This document shows positions 57,271 to 64,000 of a stretch of DNA of 64,000 bases, piece after piece. Source of the DNA: Mimachlamys varia. Taxonomy: Eukaryota > Mollusca > Bivalvia > Pectinida > Pectinidae. The stretch spans positions 31,247,001-31,311,000 of the forward strand of contig OX392538.1 of the NCBI GenBank assembly GCA_947623455.1, read 5' to 3'. Position numbers and translations under genes: made by a program. The notes beneath the pieces are model-generated. The model saw only the letters and a list, made by a program, of their open reading frames with translations. It did no database searches and was not told the origin of the DNA. Position 1 is the first letter of the stretch; each line of letters starts with the position of its first letter.

Positions 57271-57814
57271 CAGGATACATTTTTCTCTCATATCTCACCA
57301 CGTAAGCTCTTATGCCGGAAAGAGAATACGACGGAGTTATCTGAGTCACACAAATTTAACCACAATCACCAGAAAGGTGAGATAATTTTTCTTCGTAAAC
57401 CTCGTTTTCAAATATAGGGTATGCTTTTTCTCGCTGTCTAATTCGTTTTCGTCAAAAAGTTCAAGGAAAAAGTTGAAATTTTCAAAATTGTAGAGAGTCA
57501 AAACGTATTTTCGTGGTTTTTGAGCTTATTCGGGTTGTTGATATGAGGGAAAACGACTGTTTCATGACGACCAACGGTGCAAAAAAGGGCAATTGCTCCC
57601 TTGTGGTTTTCCAATTTGGCAAAACCCTCGGCAAAGCTTCGGGTTTTTACTAATTTTGAAAACCCCTCGAGAGGAATATCTCTATCGTACATCCCTGGTC
57701 AAGAAAGAATCTTATAATCTCCCAATACATAGAGAATGTAGGACTAGTTTAACGGTTAATTAACGGGGGTATGAATTTATGATTGCACATGATATTTTGG
57801 ATAACTCAATATAA
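57271..57814. other. No gene called; open minus frame 57498-57692
   Basis: A minus-strand frame of 64 codons (containing AIALFCTVGRHETVVFPHIN) starts right after a stop codon and has no recognised domain. It might be a fragment of an old element. Confidence 0.4.
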
Positions 57815-57852
57815 GGGGGGTGGAGGGGGGGGGTGGGGGGTGGGGGGGGGGG
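57815..57852 (+). repeat. G-rich tract, quadruplex candidate
   Basis: Four G-runs of 6, 9, 6 and 11 separated by TGGA, T and T. It satisfies the usual four-run G-quadruplex pattern with one- to four-base loops. Confidence 0.93.
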
Positions 57853-58554
57853 TCATGCTTCATGCACATTCCTTTTTTTAAATGCCGTTCTTTTTCAATA
57901 CTATCCTTCATTAATCTTGTATGGCACTCACTGACCGCGAGAAAATATTAAAAATAATGTTTTAATTTGCCTTAATACTAGCAAAAGAAAGAAGATGGTA
58001 AGTTATTCTTTTTTTTTACAAAGCTTAATAACGTTTCATTATAAATGTGTCATTCGTTATACTTCTGTTATACTGTCTGTTCAAATGCCCAACTATGCTT
58101 CCGTAGATGCGGTTGTTTTATCCGTCGGCTTGACCGAGTATTCTAACTTTGTGTAAACAAAGAAAACGCTATAGAAGATTAATCAATTATTCATAGAAAT
58201 ATTGTAATACGACCCACAAACTTCCATTGAGAAGTTCTATAATATCAATATTAATTGAATAGTACTTGTGTTTGGCGTAGCCACACGCGAAGCTTTACTC
58301 TAAGCCTTTGTGTATGTATACGACTCCGCCTACAAACTTCCATTCATGAGAACTATCAAACAATGTGATATATTTATGGTCTAGTAATCCATGGAAGATT
58401 GAATAAAGTCCGCATACTGAGCATATGACAATCAATGAATAGCGTAATAGATCTCCTGTTATGTCAAATTAGGTTTCCTGTAGCTATTAATCTCGGTTAA
58501 CTGAAAGTAGTTCCAGAGTTTTTTTAAGTACTAGGTCAAGAAATATAGGCCCTG
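57853..58554. other. No gene seen
   Basis: AT-rich. CAAACTTCCATT occurs at 58217 and 58333 in a loose 115-bp direct repeat. Confidence 0.45.
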
Positions 58555-58740
58555 TGGGAAGGGCGTAAGAATTGTACCTGCTGCCCTCATTGCATGATTG
58601 TCAGAGGCGACTAAATTTCTCCTTCCTAATGTTACCCTTAATGCAACCTCACTTTCGACCTATGACTTTGTCCCCTATCCGAGACATACCATAATCTTTA
58701 AAAATGATAGTTACTACTCCCTCCTGGAAACACAGAATTA
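58555..58740 (+). mobile_element. SINE-like family D, 5' end fragment
   Basis: GGCGTAAGAATTGTACCTGC then TGCCCTCATTGCATGATTG, GCAACCTCACTTTCG and GATAGTTACTACTCCCTCCT match the 5' half of the 2690-3187 copy. The 3' half is missing. Confidence 0.7.
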
Positions 58741-58787
58741 TAGTAGTGAAATGCCTGGTTAAGAAATACAGTCCATAACCTTCATGG

Positions 58788-59150
58788 GAATAAATTAGAG
58801 AATACCGAAGCGTTAACAAAAATTATAATCCGAACTAAAAATCGGTTAAACCAGTGGCAAAATATGAACAACGGAAAGATTTACATGGAGACCCTCGTAA
58901 AAGTACAAAATAAGACCAGGTGTTCCGGAAGAGTAAGCGGCGTCTGTTTCATCGATGACACCTACCATGTAAATCTTTGTCACATTCATGTAAACATCAA
59001 GTTCTCAAAATTAGAACCGAGTATCATTGTCAATCACAACAAGTAAACACACTAATAAGCAAATCAAAGAACGTCCATCTTCATATCACTTAAAGATACA
59101 GAATAATTCTCTATGGGGGCAAAGATGGCGACCATAAAACTTGCCCATAG
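58788..59150 (+). mobile_element. Repeat family A, copy 13, longest
   Basis: Runs from AATAAATTAGAGAATACCGA through CAGGTGTTCCGGAAGAGTAA and GAACGTCCATCTTCATATCA to GATGGCGACCATAAAACTTG then CCCAT. It is the best guide to the full length of family A, about 360 bp. Confidence 0.88.
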
Positions 59151-59220
59151 TTCTGATCAATCTGCATCTCTCGAATCCTTGTGTTGTTAGTTTGTTTGTC
59201 AGCAGTCGACATCGACATAG

Positions 59221-59865
59221 AAGATATATTTCGGGACTGAATGAAGTGGTCTCAGAAGCGAGGTGATCTTAATTCTGAGGTGGTCTTTAAGCGAAGTTTT
59301 ACTGTTTCTATATCACGAGCTATGTATGGTTACACTCTTCGCACCGTCTCGACACGTGTAACCTACACAAGTAGAGGAGAAACTATTGAGAACTAGGAAT
59401 GTTGATGATTGTACCAGCGCGTGTTTACCTATGTTGTCGAGGTCAAGGTCATTCGTCTTGTAGATATAGCTGTACTTAACACACAGTTCCGTCAGGCATA
59501 ATTCAAATGGGATTTAGAATATCGTGTGTTTGTTACCAGGAGCCATTCTAAATTACCCCCTTCGTTATAGCTTAATGTCCGTACAATTTTGAAAATACAA
59601 GTTTAAAAACATCCTTATTAAATGATAAGCCTAATACTGCAGATACCAAAATATCAAGATAAATGGTTTCATTTATTCATTTTTTAATATTATTTTCTAC
59701 ATTGTCGAAATATTTTGTGTGTTTTTTTTATATATAAAATATTATCATAAATTGTTTAGGGAACGTTTATAAAAAATACAGCATGAGTCATTATGTTTTT
59801 TTTTCTGTGTTTCTGTTTTTGAAAAAGATTTAGTATAAGGTTACCAAGGTAATTACAACTTATCT
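59221..59865 (+). repeat. Segmental duplication, left copy
   Basis: 645 bp in the same orientation as 61424-62075 and nearly identical to it. The first 84 bp are the 3' end of a family F element (AGGTGGTCTTTAAGCGAAGT); the rest is shared flank with ACCGTCTCGACACGTGTAAC, GTCGAGGTCAAGGTCATTCG and CACACAGTTCCGTCAGGCAT. The copies differ by scattered substitutions and a few small indels. Confidence 0.95.
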
Positions 59866-59996
59866 ATTGGATTTTATTATTTTTTACCTTTGTCCACATT
59901 TTGCACCTAGCTTAATTGATTTTGTCGATGGTTTTCTTTCTACTTTTGTACTAATATTGAACTAAGTAGGTTAAATCAGCTGGCTAATATTGAAAA
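59866..59996. other. Spacer, nothing seen
   Basis: Short AT-rich DNA between the duplication and the family C copy. Confidence 0.5.
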
Positions 59997-60152
59997 ATGA
60001 CGTAACACACACATATGCTGCACTTATTATATTTAGTAATACACAATCTACATACAGCATGTCGAAAAATTAATTAAACTGCATCATACAGCTGTTTCGT
60101 CCTCCTTTGACTCTTTAGTGATGCTAGGCGCCAAAAGGTGGGAATCAAAATT
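59997..60152 (+). mobile_element. Repeat family C, copy at 60.0 kb
   Basis: ATGACGTAACACACACATAT, GCTGCACTTATTAT, AATTAAACTGCATCATACAG and CTGTTTCGTCCTCCTTTGAC. The best-preserved copy besides 9268-9440. Confidence 0.75.
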
Positions 60153-60221
60153 TTAGTATTTTATTTCAGCTACATGTAGGTACATGAACGAAAAAGTGTT
60201 AATTTAAAAGTAATCAAAATT

Positions 60222-60392
60222 ACGAGAATACCGAAGCGTTAACAAAATCATAATCCAAACTCAAAATCGATTAAATAAGGGGCAAATATGGATAAAGGAA
60301 AAATGTACATTGAAAACCTTGTAAAAGTACAAGAGAAAAAGACCAGGTGTTCCTGAAGAGTAAGCATCTTCTGCTTCATCTGCTTCTTCTTC
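60222..60392 (+). mobile_element. Repeat family A, copy 14, truncated
   Basis: ACGAGAATACCGAAGCGTTA, ACTCAAAATCGATTAAATAA and CAGGTGTTCCTGAAGAGTAA. It breaks inside the core, after TTCTGCTTCATCTGCTTCTT. Confidence 0.82.
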
Positions 60393-60533
60393 AGTAAGCT
60401 AGTTATTGGTTTAACCTAAGCTTAATTAATATTGGTTTAAGATTTTTTTTTCTTTAGTTAGCTAGTTATCGTTGATTGATTAATTTTAATCTAGTTAACA
60501 TTGAGTTAAGTAATGATATATATATCTGTTGTA

Positions 60534-61085
60534 CAGTGAAACCTCTCTATTAAGACCACCATAGGGATCGCACCAAAGTGGTCTTAATAGCGGGATGGTC
60601 TGAATACTGAGGATGACCATGCAGATAGATTTCTCTGAAATCCACTTTTTGACATGTTTTCATGGTCCATTAACCAATATATAGGCTTTATAATGTTGAG
60701 CATACAGTACAATAATGTAATTGTAACTAATTAGCCAATTTAACACCAAAATACAACTTACTGATCTAACACTTTACAGGTGTACAAAGTGGAAAACACA
60801 CCACCATACTTTGTGTTTGGTCAGTTGTCTGAATAGTGAGATGAAACTTACAAAGTGGTATTTGGGGCTTTTTCAAAACTGGTCTTTATAGCGAGGTGGT
60901 CTTAATACTGAGGTAGTCGTAATATGGAAGCCTGAGATACAAAGATATAAAGAAGATTATTTCGGGACTGAAATAAAGTGATGAAATACAAAGATAAATA
61001 TAAGATTATTTCGGGATTGAAATAAAGTGGTCTTAATAGCGGGGTGGTCTTAATTTTGAAGTGGTCTTTAAGTGAGGTTTCACTG
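60534..61085. mobile_element. Family F inverted-repeat element, pogo/Tigger-like, full copy
   Basis: 552 bp. Left end CAGTGAAACCTCTCTATTAA then GACCACC, preceded by TA (60532-60533). The right end is the reverse complement of this type: TGGTCTTTAAGTGAGGTTTC then ACTG, followed by TG where TA would be expected. Internal GTGGTCTTAATAGCGGG-type strings repeat the terminal motif several times. The ends match the CAGT..AACCTC pattern of pogo/Tigger elements. Non-coding. Confidence 0.85.
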
Positions 61086-61097
61086 TGTTATATACGT

Positions 61098-61507
61098 ATG
61101 AATACCAAGGATGACTATGAAGACAGTATTCTCACAAATCCATTTTTACCTGTTTTCATGGTCCATTTACTTATATATGGGCTTTATAATGTGAAACACA
61201 AAGCAATTGTAACTGATTAGCCAATTTGACACCAAAATACAGCTTACTGATCTGACACTTGACACATGTACACAGTGGAATACACACCAGGTGACTTTGT
61301 GTTTGGTCGGTGGTCTGAGTAGTGAGGTAAAAATGAGTACAAAAGTGTTTTTTAGGACTTTCATAACTGGTCTTAATAGTGAGGTGGTCTTAATATTGAA
61401 GCCTGAAATACAAAGATATATAAAAGATATTTTTCGGGACGGAAATGAAATGGTCTCAACGCGAGGTGTTCTTAATTCTGAGGTGGTCTTTAAGCGAAGT
61501 TTCACTG
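61098..61507 (+). mobile_element. Family F element, 5'-deleted tandem copy
   Basis: Starts 12 bp after the full copy with GAATACCAAGGATGACTATG, equivalent to the interior of the full copy at 60602, and follows it in the same order to GCGAAGTTTCACTG. It lacks the left terminal repeat. The two opposed ORFs at 61167-61599 fall across it and are not genes. Confidence 0.85.
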
Positions 61508-62075
61508 TTTCTATATCACGAGCTATGTGTGGTTATACTCGTCGCACCGTCTCGACACGTGTAACCTACACGAGTAGAGGAGAAACTATTGAGAACTAGG
61601 AATGTTGATGATTGTACCAGCGCGTGTTTACCTATGTTGTCGAGGTCAAGGTCATTCGTCTTGTAGATATAGCTGTACTTAACACACAGTTCCGTCAGGC
61701 ATAATTCAAATGGGATTTAGAATATCGTGTGTTTGTTACCACCCAAGAGCCATTCTAAATTACCCCCTTCGTTAAAGCTTAATGTCCGTACAATTTTGAA
61801 AATACAAGTTTAAAAACATCCTTATTAAATGATAAGCCTAATACTGCAGATACCAAAATATCAAGATAAATGGTTTCATTTATTCATTTTTTGATATTAT
61901 TTTCTATCTTGTCGAAATATTTTGTGTGTTTTTTTTTTTATATATAAAATATTATCATAAATTGTTTAAGGAACGTTTATAAAAAATACAGCATGAGTCA
62001 TTATGGTTTTTTTTCTGTGTTTCTATTTTTGAAAAAGATTTAGTATAAGATTTCCAAGGTAATTACAACTTATCT
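61424..62075 (+). repeat. Segmental duplication, right copy
   Basis: 652 bp partner of 59221-59865. It starts inside the family F copy and continues 568 bp beyond its end, to AATTACAACTTATCT. Confidence 0.95.
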
Positions 62076-62689
62076 TAAAAAGGTTCCTATCGTACAGCAG
62101 CTTTGTGAAAGTAGGTCAGAGCGATGTTATTGCTATATTATTTGTAACATTATATAATTATTATCAGCGTCACTGCTAATACTACAGTGAACAGATATAT
62201 CATTACCAGTAATATCATGAATAAACTTCCCTTAATCATTTTTTTTTTCTTAATGATATTTGGTATTTCTAGACATGTTACTTACAGTTCAAGCACACGT
62301 GTGGCTGTTTTGATGAACCCGGCAAATGAGTTTATTAAATAATATAATGCAACGATATAAGTCGATCTTCCGTACAAAAAGGTAATGTTGATATTAAGTT
62401 ATATAAACAAGACGAACTGTCTTCAAGAATAGTGTAGGATGAAATATGTTAACCCTTAACGTTCTGGTATGATAATCAACCATTTAAACCCTCGGTTCTA
62501 GCCTTGAGGAATTCTGTGTCACTTCGCCCCTCAAAGGAAAAGATAACCGGTAGACAAACCTCGGAAGACATTTTAGAATGTTGATAGGTTTAACACCACC
62601 ACACGAGTGAAGGTCAATGTCAGAACTGAAGCTACCGCTGTAGTCTTGCATCGTAAATAAAACTGTTCTCAAGACTGAAGCAGTGTACG
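62076..62689. other. No gene seen
   Basis: Frame 62484-62672 (minus) has no domain. No repeat matched. Confidence 0.5.
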
Positions 62690-62975
62690 TGTGTGTGTGT
62701 TTCTGTTTTTGTGTTTTGTTTTTGTGCTTTGTTTCTGATTTTTATTTGTTCTTGATTTGTTTCTGTGTTGTTTTTTTTTTCGTTTTCTCTTTTGTTGTAT
62801 TAAGCTTTTTTGTTTGCTTTTGTTCTTTTTTTTTTGTATTCATTTTTTTCTTCTTTTTTCATATTTTTTTTAATTTATTTTGTCTTTTTTTTCATTTTTT
62901 TTTTATTTATTTTGTTGTTGTTTTTTTATCCGATTTTGTAAACGATTTTGTTATTGTCGTTTTTTTCAAACTTAA
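62690..62975 (+). repeat. T-rich low-complexity tract
   Basis: About 285 bp dominated by T-runs broken by single G, C or A, starting with a GT-rich section. The Phe-rich ORF at 62683-63057 is its translation. Confidence 0.93.
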
Positions 62976-63230
62976 TTTATTATTGACTCTCGTTGCTTAT
63001 AATTATGTATCTCCGAATTGTAAAAGATGTAATAATACATATGAGATGAGCCATTAATTATCACACAATCTACACAACAAAAAGAATGTAAAAGATAACG
63101 GTGTGCTGAAATCGTGCAGTACGTATGGTGTTAGGAAAATATGGTGCTGGGAGAAACTTGTATGGTAGGGACGAAAAATTGTGCGATGCCGATCGTGTAA
63201 GGGAAATATGGTGTTTAAAATACAATGATA

Positions 63231-63480
63231 GAAACCACAGGGGTTAGGCATAATTATTTTACCTCTCTCGAATATAACACCTCCCACTACTATATATCTG
63301 TGACAAAAACAAGCTTAGAGTGAAAATAGATAGATTTTTTCTTGTTCAGGCTAGTTCTTTCCCTTGTCACAGATATATACATGTAATAAATGTAGGAGTG
63401 GGTAGGGTTATATTCGAGAGAGGTACAATAATTATCTGACAATCATTTTTATAGTGATATAGGTGCCTAGTCCCTGTGAT
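63231..63480. mobile_element. Foldback (inverted-repeat) element, about 250 bp
   Basis: Left arm from CACAGGGGTTAGGCATAATT through CCTCTCTCGAATATAACACC to TATATATCTGTGACAA (63305); right arm from TTGTCACAGATATATACATG through GGTTATATTCGAGAGAGG to GCCTAGTCCCTGTG. The right arm has about 30 extra bases near its end. TGATAGAAAC occurs just outside both ends and could be a target-site duplication. Confidence 0.82.
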
Positions 63481-63704
63481 AGAAACACGTGGTGATCAAA
63501 CAGCAATAGTATAGTGTGTTAGTGAAATACGATATTCATAAATACACTAAATGACAAAAAGATGAAAGTACATGGGAATTTTTGAAATTGTTGTTCTACG
63601 TAAATTTAAAGAACACAAGTCTCAGTTTGAAGTTTGAGTATTGTGAACACAATATGGCCAAATATGTGTTGTCTTAATAAACACATGGTTTAATTTGCAT
63701 GAAA
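63481..63704. other. No gene seen
   Basis: AT-rich, short frames. Confidence 0.5.
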
Positions 63705-63860
63705 CGTGTATGCGAGACGAGGTCAAAGTTCGATTTGTCCGCCGGAAGTGAAAGGTTATTAGGTAACCTGCCGACCCTGTTTGGTTTTCTTCGGGTAAAT
63801 CGGTTTCCACCCAAATAAGGACGCCCACGCGCTAACATCAGGGTAAAGAATATTGGTTAA
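63705..63860 (+). mobile_element. tRNA-Glu-like SINE (family E), copy 6, diverged
   Basis: AAAGTTCGATTTGTCCGCCG (decayed B box), GTAACCTGCCGACCCTG, TTTTCTTCGGGTAAATCGGT then TTCC, and ACGCCCACGCGCTAAC. The most decayed copy of the family here. Confidence 0.7.
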
Positions 63861-64000
63861 AAGAAGTTAAAAACAACTTCTTTTGATACAAGTTGTTAAT
63901 AATAACATTCAAACTGATATGAATGTATCGGGCATTCAGGCAAGATCAACAAATATTAACACGTTCGGATTATGCCTGTCCCAAGACTCTACATCAGAAT

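Noticed and set aside
57498..57692. 64-codon minus-strand ORF
   Set aside because: It begins right after a stop, has no known domain and no splice support.
62297..62318. Second Thr-Cys-Gly-Cys string that could end a TGF-beta ligand
   Set aside because: A stop lies about ten codons upstream in frame and several residues follow the motif.
62683..63057. 124-codon ORF rich in Phe and Cys, like a membrane protein
   Set aside because: It is simply the translation of a T-rich low-complexity tract.

Overview
This is eukaryotic, largely intergenic or intronic DNA from an animal, most likely a marine mollusc and probably a bivalve. The evidence is the AT-rich base composition (about one third G+C by eye), the absence of bacterial-style gene packing, short untranslatable ORFs nearly everywhere, and a dense mixture of tRNA-derived SINEs, short inverted-terminal-repeat (MITE-like) elements, minisatellites and microsatellites of the kind common in bivalve genomes. 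The organism assignment is an inference; nothing in the window fixes the species.

Only one stretch is convincing protein-coding sequence: an exon on the + strand at 25244-25779, entered through a good splice acceptor. It encodes the C-terminal part of an activin/inhibin-beta-like TGF-beta propeptide, with the conserved W..-LPV-..-QSLL, C-x-x-C and PFLV blocks separated by a very basic linker. The mature cystine-knot ligand is not in the same exon and I could not find it elsewhere in the window, so the gene is either split across a large intron or is a remnant. A second, weaker exon candidate (minus strand, 46052-46256) has a good acceptor-like sequence but no recognisable family. A pair of duplicated exon-like segments lies at 3209-3640.

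Layout. 0-6 kb: a TTAA-flanked MITE, a SINE-like element, a duplicated exon-like segment, then a 145-bp tandem repeat beside a 71-bp satellite of about a dozen units. 6-25 kb: scattered repeat copies (families A, B, C, D, G, described in the entries) in otherwise featureless AT-rich DNA. 25-28.5 kb: the TGF-beta exon, a small TA-flanked MITE and an AAAACATCG-type minisatellite. 28.5-31.8 kb: 3.3 kb without any repeat I recognise. 31.8-32.9 kb: two opposed copies of repeat A, one split by a nested 469-bp inverted-repeat element. 34-41 kb: a tRNA-Glu-like SINE, a 30-bp minisatellite, several hairpin MITEs and a 42-bp triplicate. 42-46.3 kb: four copies of repeat A, a strong palindrome and a 0.2-kb direct duplication. 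46-58 kb: SINEs, a C-run/CA microsatellite inside a SINE, (CAT)n and polypurine tracts, a strong G-quadruplex candidate. 58.5-64 kb: repeat A copies, a tandem pair of pogo-like TA-flanked elements, a 0.65-kb segmental duplication, a T-rich tract and a foldback element.

Family letters are my own labels for repeats recognised by comparing copies inside this window. Boundaries of old copies are approximate. No operons, bacterial regulatory sites, rRNA genes or CRISPR arrays were seen.
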